64,000 bases of DNA from the NCBI RefSeq assembly GCF_963169125.1, contig NC_084795.1:131357701-131421700 (forward strand). Direction: 5' to 3'. The notes under the pieces were generated by a model, which had not been told where the DNA came from, did no database searches, and worked only from the letters and a program-made list of their open reading frames with translations. The stretch is from Humulus lupulus (Eukaryota > Streptophyta > Magnoliopsida > Rosales > Cannabaceae). Below are positions 33,131-44,658 of this stretch, piece by piece (the first letter of the stretch is position 1; every line of letters starts with the position of its first letter). A program made the position numbers and the translations under genes.

Positions 33131-36100
33131 TAGACAGTCCACATGCTATGAAGAAATAATTTCAAACCAACACTTAAATTCCAAAATTGTAGAACATGCA
33201 TAAATTGCTATAATGATATAATCACACAACATAACCTGATTGAGCAAAGCACAACATCAATTAACAGAAATATACTACATGAAAATTTAACAAAAAAATA
33301 GGTTACAAAATAAAACATATTACATGAAAATTTAAACATAGTAAAATACATATGTTGCACTGAAAATAGAAGAAAAAGAGAAAAGCCAACATGTCACCAT
33401 CTATAGAAAATCGGACAACATATCCCCTAATTTACTAGCCTAGCCATCTGTCACATTCAACACCAGCATGTCAAATAAATCAAACAGCACACAGGTTTTC
33501 ATCCATATATCACTGCAGCACACAAAATTCTCAGAACCTACTTCACTAAGACATGCAAGTTCTCAATTTTCCATTATCACCGCATCACACAGAATTCTCA
33601 TAACCTACTTCACTACGGATGAATATCTAAGATATCCAAACTTCACTAAAGTAATACAGTTATCATTCAAAATTGTAAACTGAAATTTTCACATTTGAAA
33701 GTCTACGCAAAATAGAAAATCACAATTCAAAGTTATTTGCGCAAATTCTTAAGGTAGTTCCAACTAACAATAGAAATATATATACAAGTGCATACAAATT
33801 AATAACATTATATATTAAATAAAAAATTAAACTAGAATTTATTATTTTAATAAAATATTTTACACATATTGACTATAATAAACATAGCACAATTTAATTA
33901 ATTTAGCAAATTTCAGCTTCAAATGAGACTTCTACAAATAAAATAACAGTGTGACTTCTTCTATTATATAATTCTATCATACTAAAAAAATCTAATAAAA
34001 GATACTCATAACTGCGGATGGCTCGTGACAAAGTCATCAAATTTTCACTAGTATATATATATATATACACACAAACTTATACTAATTTTCATGGCTTCTA
34101 AGAAGCTTCATCAATATGGCTTATACTAGATTGTGCTTGTGTCATTGAAATCTGACCAGGTACAAACTTTAATAAAACAAAGATATATATCATAAAATAT
34201 TACAAATAAAAATATTCATTATATATAAAAACAAGTAACAGTGCCTTTCATAATTCATTGACAACAATTGTTTAGAAATTAATCGTTCAATTTGGAGTTT
34301 TCTTGGTCTGTTGATTAGATGTCTTAAATGGCTGAACCTGTGACTAAGTCTCTGCACTAGTGGAGTAGTGGGTTGGTTTATTCAAAATCAAAGAAGTGTA
34401 ATAATAAATCAAACTATTTTGAAATTCATCAAGGCTTAAAATTTGTTCACCTTAAACCAAAATTTTCACACAAAATGGTCAAATTCTTCACCAACAATTT
34501 CACTAAAAGTCAAAGCTGCTTTGCCAGCATGACCCCCTGTCGTTATAGATGGATAAATAAGTCACAAAAGTTATTTTTAGCTAATCAAAGTTTTATAATT
34601 TTCTTTCAATGAACTTCTATTTTCATTATCTTTTAATGGAATTTTGGAGCTAGTGAGATATTAAAAGATAGGATCATATATATAGGATTATTTTGATGTG
34701 AATATTGCACTTAATTACTCTTGTTTCTTTGAAGAAAATGTATAGCTCAAAGTCTTTGTTGCCATAAATTTATCTTAACTTTTACCAATACATTGTATAA
34801 CTATTGACCATATCTAAAAATAATAAAAACAAAAACAAGAAAGACAAAATAAAATACATTTGCGTTTAATTAATATTGCAAGAGCCGACTTCTAATAAGT
34901 GTTTATATTTGACAATTTTCTATCATTTTTTTTTTACTTTTTATGATGGAGTTGCAAACCATGTTTGACTCATATGAGATCATATATATGTTCCTCCAAA
35001 ATTTAATTTGATTTTATTCTTTTGAGAAGCATGCAGAAACTGCCGTCTCATGTTATTGTATTCATTTAATTAATGATTTGCAAAGTTTAATTAGCTACAC
35101 TTTAATAAGAATGATATAACTTATTGCATTCTCAACTTCCTCAGAAAATACCTAATCAAAAATCAATCAATAGAAACAAAAACAAAAAAAATCGATAACC
35201 CATATTAAAAAAACATGTCTAGAATCCCCTAAATCCAATAACAAAGCTAAAAGCTCTAAAAATCACAATCAAAACCTTGGCTTACCAGAACTTGGACTTG
35301 GCGTGGACCTCATTTGTGGCCCAAAGCTTCATTAGACTCGGTAGGGAGACCCCTTCCCACAACCTGATACTAGTGGAACTGCAACAAAGAACCATTAATA
35401 AAAAAAATAAAAAAAACACACGCACACAGAAAGTTATCAATTTTCTCTAAAATGAATTATATACATACATATATATATATATATCTGACAAAGATAAATG
35501 GAGGCACGAGTGCTCTTGCCATGGATGCCGTTCATCGTGGCGGGGAGGCTCTCTGTTCATCGTGGATGGTGAATCAAGGTCAAACAGCCTCGAAAACCCA
35601 TGGACGCCGGTGAGCTCATTTCGTCTCCTCCTATCACTTGAAAGCCGGATCCTTGGTTGGGCTTTTTTCGTCTTGGAGGCTTCTGCTCGCAAGGAAGAAA
35701 TTGGCCTTGAACCCACGGTGGCGGCGTACGGACTTGGAGGCTTCTGCTCGCAGGGAAGAACGATGACGAAGGCTTGTAGGGATGGAGTTTCAGCAGTGTC
35801 TGGTCTTCCTGGTCCGGTGCTTGAATGGCGGCGACAATCGATGGGTATCCATTCGGGGTTGGTAGAGAGCAAACGAAAGAGAAAGGGAGAAAGGGAGACG
35901 ATCGGTTATGGAGGGAGAGAGAAAGAGATTTGGGGATTATATTTTTTTATTTACTTATTTTATAAATAAAATTTGATTATATTCAGATAAAACAAATTTG
36001 ATTATAATGATTTTTAAATTATTTTTTCGTGACTCATTCATTAATTAATTGTTTTAATATTTAGGTATTTATTAAATTACAACACAATTTTTTGTTATTA

Positions 36101-36353
36101 AAATATTTAGAATGAGCATTATTATTTTTATATTTTAAAATTAATTTATATTTTATTTTATAATTTTGAACTAATTTAAAATATAGTATAATTATTTAGG
36201 TTTTTTAGGACTCACATATGTTTTAAGGACTCTCATTGCGAGTTCTAAAATGTGATTTTTAAGGACTCTCAATGAGAGTCCTAAAAACTCCAGAGATATT
36301 ATTTAGGACTTACATTTAGGTGCGTGTCCTAAAAAGGTGTCCCGTAAAGTGTA
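33131..36353. other. AT-rich interior of the CACTA element, no gene recognised
   Basis: Mostly A/T-rich with TA runs at about 34052-34072 and 35464-35484. A GC-richer block at 35490-35940 has open frames on both strands and a near-duplicate of about 60 bases ('cttggaggcttctgctcgca' at about 35675 and 35731). I do not recognise a product and regard the frames as chance. The block may be a transcript leader of the CACTA gene, which is on the minus strand. Confidence 0.5.
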
Positions 36354-36366
36354 TTTTGTAGTAGTG
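36263..36366 (-). repeat. Second CACTA-like terminus with palindrome, inside the CACTA element
   Basis: Read on the minus strand from 36366 the sequence begins CACTACTACAAAATACAC, a typical CACTA-type end distinct from the outer one. Next to it is the perfect palindrome GGACTCTCA-A-TGAGAGTCC at 36263-36281, a likely subterminal repeat, with further 'ggactctcatt' and 'aggact' copies at 36180-36320. The partner end is not found, so this is probably the remains of another, partly deleted CACTA element. A run of 21 T follows at 36399-36419. Confidence 0.5.
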
Positions 36367-36917
36367 AGAGGGGAATTAGGGACCGTGTGACTGGTGGGTT
36401 TTTTTTTTTTTTTTTTTTTCAATTGGCACCGTGTGAAGGGGCTGGGGAAAAATTAGGTGCCAAAAGATTAAGTCCCACCGATAACTATACACTTATTTAC
36501 CTATTATAATACTTTTTTAAAAGTGTTAAATTTTTGTGTTATGGAAAGGGGTGTTTGTTGTAGTGTGTTGGATGGTTCTAGAGCTTCTAGATCTTTCTTT
36601 TATTAAAACTATCCATCAAAAATACTTAATTCCTTAATAATGATAATTATGACAAGTGTCACACTCTTATTAGCTCTATCTAAAACATAGGTTATAATAA
36701 ATATATTTCTAGAACTAGCAATATTAATCAAACCTTATGTTATAATTAATATTCTTAAACTATAGGTTAAGCTAATACAATCCATAGTTGTGCTATGAGT
36801 TTCCAACTAAGTCTCGGTTTGAACCAAAATCCACGGTAACTAACATACTACTAACTAATACTAACTACTGCTACTACTACTATCTATCTAACTAAGTAAA
36901 TATTCTAGGACTCTACA

Positions 36918-36931
36918 ATTCTCCCCTACTT
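36918..36931 (-). promoter_or_regulatory. Polypurine tract of gypsy C
   Basis: On the minus strand AAGTAGGGGAGAAT lies immediately before the LTR start TGTAGAGTCC. It would prime plus-strand DNA. Confidence 0.75.
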
Positions 36932-36956
36932 AAAATAATTTCATCCCCGAAATTTA

Positions 36957-37990
36957 CTTATCGAAAAATTCCGGATACCAGGCTAATATGTCTTCCTCCA
37001 ACTCCCACGTTGCCTCCCTTTCAGAACTATTACTCCATAGGATCTTGACTATTGGAATACTCTAAGAACGTAATTCCTTCATCCCTCTATCTAGGATGCT
37101 AACTGGTCGTTCCTCATAACTCAAGTCTTTCTGGAGTGCTATCGTATCATACTTGAGGATGTGAGATGGGTCTGACACATATTTACGCAACATCAAGATG
37201 TGGAACACATTATTGCTATCTGCTATGGCTGGTGGTAGGGCTAATCTATATGCAACTGCTCCCACTTTGTCCAATATCTCAAAAGGACCTATAAACCTGG
37301 GACTAAGCTTGCCTTTCTTCCCAAACCGCTTCACACCTTTCATAGGAGATATCTTTAAGAAGACTTGATCTCCAACTTCACATCACGTCGCTTGGCATCC
37401 GCATAACTTTTATGATGGCTCTGAGCAGCGAGCATACACTTTCTAATCAGCGCTACTGCATCCTGAGCTTCTCTAACAGCTTCGGGTCCAAGAAGTTACC
37501 TTTCTCCTACCTCATCCCAATGTAACGGCAATTGACACCTCCTTCCATAAAGTAACTCATAGGGTGCCATCCCAATTGTTTACTGGTAGCTATTGTTATA
37601 GGATAATTCTATCAGTTGCAAATACTTACTCCATGATCCTCTGAAATCAAGTACACAAGCGCGTAACATATCTTCTAAAATCTGTATGGTACGCTTGGAT
37701 TGACCATCGGTCTGAGGATGAAATGTCGTACTAAGAATTAACTTGGTACCCATGGCTTGCTGCAAGGTTCCCCAAAATCTCGATGTAAACACCGATCCTC
37801 TATCGAATACTATGGTCTTAGGAATTCCATGTAGTCTTACTATTTCTCGGACATAAACCTCCGCGTATTGATCTACTGTGTAAGTAGTCTTGACAGGCAG
37901 GAAGTGAGCGGACTTGGTTAGTCTATCTATTACTACCCAAGTCCAGTCGTGCTGCTTATTTGTTCGTGGCAAATCTGTCACGAAATCCAT
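36957..37990 (-). pseudogene. Gypsy C integrase core and chromodomain
   Basis: The core reads 'MDFVTDLPRTNKQHDWTWVVIDRLTKSAHF' (first Asp, about 37910-37990), 'IVFDRGSVFTSRFW' (second Asp, about 37790) and 'HPQTDGQSKRTIQ', where the third catalytic position is Lys (AAG, 37694-37696) in place of the family's Glu. After a frame break, the C-terminal part reads 'GKKGKLSPRFIGPFEILDKVGAVAYRL', then 'VFHILMLRKYV' and 'ILDRGMKELRS', an in-frame stop at about 37062, and, still in frame, 'SIPIVKILWSNSSEREATWELEEDI' to a stop near 36955. The last part has the VKILW...EATWE...DI pattern of a chromodomain, which directs chromovirus insertion to particular chromatin. A short duplication or stop lies near 37580. 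Confidence 0.9.
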
Positions 37991-38029
37991 GGCTATATCA
38001 TCCTATTTCCATTCTGGAATGCTAAGTGG

Positions 38030-39076
38030 TTACAATAAGCCTGCAGGCCGCTGATGTTCTGCTTTCACTTGCTGGCATACTAAGCATTTAGACACATATT
38101 CTGCTACATCTTTCTTCATTCCTGGCCACCAATATAATGCCTTAAGGTCGTGAGTCATCTTGGTAGACCCTGGGTGAACTGAGTATGGGGTATTGTGCGC
38201 TTCTTCTAAAATCTTCATCTTAATCCCTTGATCATTTGGCATGCATACCCGATCCTTATATCTCGAAAACCCCTATCCCGAGATCGAGAAATCTACGGCC
38301 TTGCCTTCTTTAACTGCATCCATATGTGCTACTAATGTGTCATCATGCCATTGCCCGATCCGTATATCTTCTAACAGACTTGGTTGGATGGACAAGTTAG
38401 CCAGTTTACCAATGACTACTTCTATCCTGGCATTGATCAGCTCCTGCTGTAGCGGCTTTTCTATTCCAGCTAACGTTGTTAGACTTCCATAATTCTTCCT
38501 ACTTAGCGCATCAACAACTACGTTTGCCTTTCTTGGGTGGTATATGATTTCGCAGTCATAATCCTTCACTAATTCTAACCACCTACGCTGCCTCATGTTA
38601 AGCTCTTTCTGAGTGAAGAAATACTTTAAACTTTTGTGGTCCGTATAAATATCACACTGTTCTCCATAAAGATAATGGCGCCAGATTTTCAACGCAAAGA
38701 CCACCGCTGCCAACTCCATATCGTGCGTTGGATAGCGTTGCTCGTATTCCTTCAGCTTCCTTGAGGCGTAGGCTATTACCTTGTCATTCTGCATCATCAC
38801 ACAACCTAATCCTTGCTTCGACGCATCACAGTAGACTACAAACATGTCGTTGGGTGTCGGCACACAAAGTATTGGTGCTGAGCATAGCTTATCCTTAAGC
38901 AACTGGAAGCTCTCTTCACACTTATATGTCCACTTGAATCTTTGCTGCTTCCGGGTTAGGTTGGTGAGCAGAGTGGCTATCTTAGAAAATCCATCTACAA
39001 ACCTACGATAATAACCTACTAGTCCCAGAAAACTTCTTACCTCTGACGCATTCTTTGGTCTTGGCCAATACTTCAC
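38030..39076 (-). pseudogene. Gypsy C RNase H and integrase zinc domain
   Basis: One long frame (38273-39076) reads '[23 protein letters not shown]', then RNase H with '[15 protein letters not shown]', '[23 protein letters not shown]' and '[28 protein letters not shown]', so the first Asp, the Glu and the next Asp are kept, ending '[16 protein letters not shown]'. The integrase zinc part follows in another frame (38030-38242): 'HNTPYSVHPGSTKMTHDLKALYWWPGMKKDV' with paired His, then 'CLVCQQVKAEHQRPAGLL' with paired Cys. It removes RNA from the hybrid and binds LTR ends, respectively. A frame break at about 38250 separates the two. Confidence 0.92.
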
Positions 39077-39158
39077 AGCCTCTACCTTAGATGGGTCTAC
39101 AGTAACTCCTTCCTTGTACTATGTGGCCAAGGAATGCTACTTGCGAAAGTCAAAATTC

Positions 39159-40523
39159 CTACTTCTTGAACTTGGCGTAAAGTTGATGCTCTTTTAGTCG
39201 TAACAAGGTCAACCTTAAATGTTCCTCGTGCTCAATTTTGCCCTTTGAGTACACCAAAATATTGTCGATGAACACTACGATGAATTTATCCAAGTAATCT
39301 TTAAAGACCCTATTCATTAAATCCATAAATGCAGCTAGAGCATTGGTAAGACCAAAAGACATAACTAGAAACTCATAATGTCCATAACGAGTTCTAAAAG
39401 TTGTTTTGGGAATATCCTCTTCCCGTACCTTGAGCTGATGATACCCGGACCATAGATCAATCTTTGAAAACACGGTTGCTCCTCAGAGTTGATCAAATAA
39501 GTCGTCACTCTGGGGTAGTGGATACTTATTCTTAATCGTCACCTTATTCAGCTCGCAATAATCTATTCACATCCGCATGCTTCCGACCTTCTTCTTCACA
39601 AATAGAACCGGTGCTCCCCATGGTGAATGGCTTGGTCTAATGAAACCCGAGTCTAAGAGATCTTGTAACTTCATCTTTAACTCCTTGAGTTCAGTAGGTG
39701 CCATCCGGTATGGTGCCTTGGAGATATGCTCGGTGCCCGGTACTAGTTTGATTGTGAAGTCAATTTCCCAAGTCAGCGGCAACCCTGGTAAGTCGTCAGG
39801 AAATACTTCTGGGAATTCCTTTATAATGCTGACGTCTCCAACCTTTAGTGGTGTTTCCTTTACCACATCCATGACACTGGCTAAGAATGTGTGACATCCA
39901 TTTTCTATCATCCTCTGAGCTTTGAGAAATGAAATAAGCGGCATACGTAGTCCTGAAACTTTTCCCATAAAGCATAGTCTCTGACTGTCAGGAGTCTCGA
40001 ACATCACTTTCTTGCGTTTGTAGTCGATGGTTGCGCCATTCCTTGCTAGCCAATCCATGCCCAGTATCAAGTCAAAGTCTTCGATCTCTAATTCTATCAG
40101 GTCTCCTTCTAGTTCTACGTCCTTAATTTTGATCGGTACACCTCGTACTATCTGTGATGATAGGACTATTTCACCCGAAGGCAATTCTGTCATAAACCTA
40201 GTTCTAAATCTTTCACAAGGTTTGTCTAATTTCTCTATCATTCCTAACGAGATATACGAGTGAGTGGCTCCCGAATCAAATAATAATGTACATACATTAT
40301 TGAAGATAGGAATCTGACTTGTGACCACATTATTACTAGCGTCATCTTCTCCCTCGTTCAAGGCAAAGACTTTGGCAGGAACCATTTTGTTGTCCCTTTT
40401 CTCTTCTGCCATTAGCTGGGGACATTGCCTCTTTTGGTGACCTTCCTGACCACAATTGTAGCATCCCTTGGTGTTTGCACGACACTCACCAGGATGTTTC
40501 TTTTGACATTTAGAGCATTGCAT
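39159..40523 (-). pseudogene. Gypsy C zinc knuckle, protease and reverse transcriptase
   Basis: A frame of 318 residues (39567-40523) starts with Cys-rich 'CSKCQKKHPGEC' and the CX2CX4HX4C zinc knuckle 'CYNCGQEGHQKRQCP' (about residues 20-36), followed by the protease with intact 'LLFDSGATHSYIS' (about residues 80-93), 'LILGMDWLARNGATIDY' and the RT start 'ELKMKLQDLLDSGFIRPSHSPWGAPVLFVKKKVGSMRM'. After a break the RT continues at 39159-39473: '[15 protein letters not shown]', '[13 protein letters not shown]' and the palm motif '[13 protein letters not shown]', where the second catalytic Asp is Asn (39261-39263). The protease site is intact; the RT site is not. Confidence 0.93.
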
Positions 40524-41592
40524 GTATTCTACATAACCTGACTTATTGCCTCCATTATTTGTCTGTGCTCTTTTATCTTTGTCGGACTGGTTATTGTTAG
40601 GATGCCTTCTCTTCTGACCGTTATTGTTGCTGGATTGAAGGTTGTTGTGGTTGTTCTGACCATTCTGAGGTGGACTCTACTGTTTAGGCTCAGGCTTACT
40701 AGCTTCCTCCTTACTAACATTCCCCTGAAGCCTTTCTACTTCTATAGTCGTTTCTAAAACATCAGCATACGTAGTAGTTCCAGGATTTGTAAAGCTTAAC
40801 CCCTAGCTCAATCTTTGGTCTAAGTCCTCTAACAAACTTGGTAACCCTCAGAAAGTCAATTGGAACCAACTCTGGAGCAAACTTGGCTAATCTGTCGAAC
40901 TGCTGAGCATACTCTGCTACCGTCAAGTTACCCTGCTTCAGGCTAGTGAACTCCTCGACCCTTGTAGCGATGACTGTCGAGTTGTAGTACTTCTTGTAGA
41001 ACAGCTCCACAAATCTGGTCCATGTCATGGTGGCGACATCGTGAGTCTGCTGAACTAAGTCCCACCATATTCTAGCATCCTTCTTAAGCAGAGACGAAAC
41101 ACAGGATATGCATTCCGTGTTGCCGAGATTCATATGTGCTAGGATTGCCTCTACATTTCTAAGCCATTCTTCCGCCTCGAAGGGGCCGGTTTTCCCTTCA
41201 AAGTTTGAAGTGTGTTGCTTACAAAACTGGTCATAAATTGGCTCCTTGTACTGAGCTTGGTAGGGCACATAGTTTTCCATTGGCCATCCCCCATAAGGAC
41301 CTACTTGATAGGGTGCTTGAGCCATTTGTTGAGGCTGCGGCTGCGGCTGAGGTGGATGTTGAGTCTGAGTCTGCGGTTGAGCCTGTTGTCGCTATTGCTA
41401 CAGCAATTCCTCAACTTGTTGTCGAAGTCTGGCAATTTCTGCAGTGTTGTCAACTGGTGGCAGCGGTGCACTTCAGCTAGCAGCAGTAATGGTAGCACAT
41501 GCTCCCCTTCTGCAAACTGGAGGAGCTATGTTAGTCTCAGAAGCGATGTCGGAGGCATTAGCATTGGTACATGCAGACCTTCTGAGCGACAT
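40524..41592 (-). pseudogene. Gypsy C gag
   Basis: The ATG at 41592 gives 'MSLRRSACTNANASD...', followed in frame by a stop near 41478, 'VDNTAEIARLRQQVEELL', two more stops, and a Gln/Pro-rich linker before 'MAQAPYQVGPYGGW' (41325). The capsid part reads 'GPFEAEEWLRNVEAILAHMNL', 'KDARIWWDLVQQTHDVATMTWTRFVELFYKKYYN' and 'LKQGNLTVAEYAQQFDRLAKFAPELVPID', typical of gypsy gag. A frameshift occurs near 40790. The shared frame then leads to the zinc knuckle at about 40440. The first two stops and the linker suggest the start chosen is right, since gypsy F has the same N-terminal layout. Confidence 0.85.
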
Positions 41593-42096
41593 CTTCAATA
41601 GAGTTCTAACAGTCGAGAAAAACATATTAGAACTTACCCTAATAGGCTCTAAGGAAAAAACTTAATCTAAGCAAACATAACTCAGACCTATCAATTATGA
41701 TTTCTTATGAAAAATTAGATAAGCCTTCTATATCATTAGGGTGCGTTTCTATACTTAGAAAAATAAGTCATCTTTATTATTTTTAAGTTTGTTTCTAATC
41801 ATCCTATATGAGTTAATTCTCAGGCTCGAAACTCGTCGTTGTTCCAAAGTTAACCATATTGAGGGAGGGCTGGGATCAGTAAAATCGTTCCCACTACTAT
41901 GCCCCCCTAACTCTCAATATAGAACCCAGTCCATTGATTTGTATCCACCCTCACCGAACTTGGTCATTATTTATTATGATTGTAAAAAAATCAAACTCAT
42001 ACATGTCAACAAAATAACAATGATACTCATTTAGAAAAAAAAATTCACTATGTACAATCATAATTGCAAAAATAACAAATAAAGAAATAAACTAGT

Positions 42097-42564
42097 CTAA
42101 AAATCAGGATCTTCTATATCTGACCCTTCATCTAACATATCATAATCTATCTCCTTAAAATCATCATTATCTTGAGCCTCAAAATTTCCTCTTGGAAGAT
42201 TTGTAAAGATTCTATGTTTTTGCTCATTTGTGAATTGAAATTCCATCTTAGAGGTGAACCTAAGTATGAGAAAATAATATCTCATAGCTACTAGTAATTC
42301 ATCTTCATCATCTATAGTTTCCCATATTTCTTCTAAAGCTGCAATTACAGTAGGATAACATTTAAAAAGTCTAATCACTAAAACATATTTTTCCGTAGCT
42401 CTCATCATGATTTGCTTAGTTGTTTGGAGGTGAACTATCTCCCTGTGGAATAAGAGTAATCTTCAAGTGATTCTTTCTAGCACTCCTACTGTATTTCTTG
42501 GCTCTCTAATTCTTTTCAAGGCCTTAATGGCTCGGATATCCTCATAGGTCAAGGCTCCATCCAT
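42097..42564 (-). pseudogene. Gypsy C leader ORF upstream of gag (function unknown)
   Basis: An ATG at 42564 opens 'MDGALTYEDIRAIKALKRIREPRNTVGVLERIT', an in-frame TGA at 42463-42465, then 'RLLLFHREIVHLQTTKQIM', 'VIRLFKCYPTVIAALEEIWETIDDEDELLVAMRYYFLILRF' and the acidic end 'DYDMLDEGSDIEDPDF', about 155 codons. It lies in the same sense as gag, between the primer site and gag, and just after a well-formed intron. Gypsy F has an ORF in the same place with a similar layout (hydrophobic helical middle, acidic end). I do not recognise the protein. Pattern similarity between the two is weak: 'LERI/LERF', then 'RYYFLILRF...ME' against 'RYLIYLFLDLYEFYRME'. It may be a leader protein or a decoding relic of an extra domain. 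Confidence 0.5.
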
Positions 42565-42570
42565 TCTTAA

Positions 42571-42636
42571 CTGAAAACATAAGGCTAAAACGTTAGCTAA
42601 ACACATAAACATAATAACTATAACATAAACACTTAC
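42571..42636 (-). other. Predicted 66-base intron in the gypsy C leader
   Basis: On the minus strand, GTAAGT at the 5' end (plus 42631-42636) is a perfect donor, the interior is AT-rich with a T-rich tail, and the 3' end reads 'ttatgttttcag' (acceptor AG at 42571-42572). It removes the sequence between the primer-site region and the leader ORF. At 66 bases it is near the minimum for plant introns. No transcript evidence is available here. Confidence 0.5.
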
Positions 42637-42700
42637 ACAGGCGGTAAGATTCAAAGCTTGAGCGTGTGTATCAAGGAGAACCTCATGCAAATGAACCGTT

Positions 42701-42712
42701 GCTCTGATAGCA
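42701..42712 (-). promoter_or_regulatory. Primer binding site of gypsy C
   Basis: On the minus strand TGCTATCAGAGC follows the LTR end by two bases. It matches the initiator Met-tRNA site TGGTATCAGAGC at all but one base. Confidence 0.72.
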
Positions 42713-42714
42713 AC

Positions 42715-44647
42715 TGTAATGACCCAACTATTTCTAAGACCTTGGAGCATTAAAGCTACTAGACATAGCTACTACTTTTGGAGAAAACATACGTAAGAAA
42801 TAATCATAACTTTATTAAAACTCCAAAATAAATATTGTGCAAATAACAAAATAAGATGTAAAACATAGTATGGGTACCCATTGTTTAATAAAACATAAAA
42901 CATAAAACATAGCTTTAAATTATTTGTTCAACAACTAAATGAAAAATTACAAAAGAAACATAATTCAAAAGACTAAAAATAAATAACATCATCCTCGATC
43001 GACACGCAGTCCATTCAGTCCATTCATCCTTAACACACAAGCCAAGCTACCAAGAACCCTTCCGCCATCCATATTTATTTTCCTGTATCACACTAAAAAA
43101 TAATGGAGTGAGCCTAATGCCCAGCAAGGAAAATCTATTTACAACATACATCATAAGACTATAACATATACTATAAACATATGGCTATCACAAACATATA
43201 TCATATAAGACTACAATGGCCATCATACTTCTTGGGGCTTGTTAACTAAGCAAGTCATATGCACATAAATTTGTGGGGCTTACTATCTCAGCAAGTCATA
43301 TGCCCATAAATTATTGGGGCTTGCTAGCTAAACAAGTCATATGCCCAAGGACTATAAAACATATTATACATATACATATCATAACATATTATAACATATT
43401 ATAACATATAAGAACATAAAATCTATCCTATTTTCCTTACCAAAAGTCGGGATATTTGGGAACAAGAATGGGATTAGAACACTCCTATAAACCAACTGTA
43501 GAAATGGTGAGAATATCTAAGAATAAAGATGAATATGAGAACTAAACCATCAAGAAGAAACTTACCAAGAAGGACCTTAAGCTTCAAGAACTTAAATACC
43601 TAATCAAGAATCAATAACAAGAGTTAGGATCTGAATAAAAGAAACTAAAGAAAACTATAGAATCATAAAGAACCAGACTTAAGGAATAGAAATACCTTGA
43701 ATGACCTTATGGATTGGTCTAAACCTTAACACCGAAATCACATTATTTCTCACTTCCCAAGTGTTTATAAAAGCTTAGAATGATAAAGCTTTAACCCAAA
43801 ACGCAAGTATATCTCTCTATAGTAACACTAGCACCTTGGAGGCTCTGATCAAATGCTTGAAGAATGAAGAAAATGGCTGAGCACTAGGTCTTATTTATAG
43901 AGTTCAAGGAGTGAAACTAACGCCTTTTAATTTGAATAAATAAATGATTATAAAATCGAAAAGATTTGAATTTTTGTTCAACTGACACCCAGAACTCGGT
44001 CAAAATCATTCAAAGGCAGGTCTAAGTGGTTAAGGCTAATTTTTAAAATAAAAAAACCAAACTTTTCAAAAATCATCACTAAGGGCAATATATCGTCCCT
44101 TATAGGTGATATATCGACTCTACCCTAATCTCGAGCCCCCGTTCATACGTTCGTGCAAAGTCGACGTGTTTTCCATATCTTCTGTAGGCGATATATCAAC
44201 ATACGTTGATATATTAAACACGTATTTGCACTTTTTCAGCATAATTTGAATTGGATTAACAGCTTTGACTGAGTCATAATATGATCCTAACAGCTGCTGG
44301 AAGGTTCTAGAGCTTCTAGATCTTTCTTTTATTAAAACTATCCATAAAAAATACTTAATTCCTTAATAATCATAATTATGACAATTGTCACACTCTTATT
44401 AGCTCTATCTAAACCATAGGTTATAATAAATATATTTCTAGAACCAGCAATATTAATCAAAACTTATGTTATAATTAATATTCTTAAACTATAGGTTAAG
44501 CTAATACAATCCATAGTTGTTGCTATGAGTTTCCAACTAAGTCTCGGTTTGAACCAAAATCCATGGTAACTAACATACTACTAACTAATACTAACTACTG
44601 CTACTACTATTATCTAGCTAGCTAAGTAAATATTATGGGACTCTACA
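42715..44647 (-). repeat. 5' LTR of gypsy C
   Basis: 1,933 bases, plus-strand TGTAATGACCC to GGACTCTACA, uninterrupted. It carries the same 41-base repeat array (about 43234-43352) and ATATATCG cluster (about 44089-44213) as the 3' LTR and shows the empty site of the CACTA insertion near 44290. Confidence 0.94.
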
Positions 44648-44658
44648 AAACATATCTC

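Larger units (their letters stand above)
29761..36565 (-). mobile_element. CACTA (En/Spm) DNA transposon with captured sequences
   Basis: Starts CACTACAAGAAACA at 29761 and ends with the inverted copy ...TGTTTGTTGTAGTG at 36565, flanked by the 3-base duplication TGT (29758-29760 and 36566-36568). Terminal repeats starting CACTA and a 3-base duplication define the superfamily. Subterminal TGTTATC/TAACAC motifs recur near both ends (29800-29940 and 36510-36545). Inside, minus-strand exons of a DUF8039-type CACTA protein are at 30465-31053. The rest is acquired: a formin-like exon (about 31054-31395), a possible host exon (31704-31920), a copia RT piece (32190-32760) and AT-rich filler. No TNPD-type transposase core is recognisable, so it is non-autonomous. 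Confidence 0.9.
28174..36917 (-). repeat. 3' LTR of gypsy C, split by the CACTA transposon
   Basis: Plus-strand start TGTAATGACCC and end GGACTCTACA. The LTR sequence is 28174-29760 and 36569-36917, with the CACTA element and its TGT duplication between. The 5' LTR at 44280-44300 shows the uninterrupted site ('cctaacagctgctgg'). It contains three 41-base repeats (28678-28795) and a cluster of ATATATCG sites (29528-29661). Confidence 0.93.
28174..44647 (-). mobile_element. Gypsy C, complete chromovirus (Tekay-like) on the minus strand
   Basis: The two LTRs (28174-36917 with a CACTA insertion, about 1,936 bases without it; 42715-44647, 1,933 bases) are flanked by the exact duplication AAACA (28169-28173 and 44648-44652). 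Internal order on the minus strand: primer site 42701-42712, leader with an ORF, gag from 41592, zinc knuckle, protease, RT, RNase H, integrase, chromodomain to about 36957, polypurine tract. The chromodomain makes it a chromovirus; the style of the integrase end ('VFHILMLRKYVSDPSHIL') suggests the Tekay lineage. Stops, frameshifts and two altered catalytic residues make it inactive. About eight mismatches are seen by eye in the first 170 bases of the two LTRs. Confidence 0.94.

Noticed and set aside
35447..35969. Open frames of about 135-141 codons on both strands
   Set aside because: They overlap head to head, contain a 60-base duplication and match no family I know; likely chance frames in a GC-richer part of the CACTA element.
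41205..41665. Plus-strand frames rich in Leu, Ser and Ala
   Set aside because: Antisense shadow of the Gln/Pro-rich gag linker of gypsy C.
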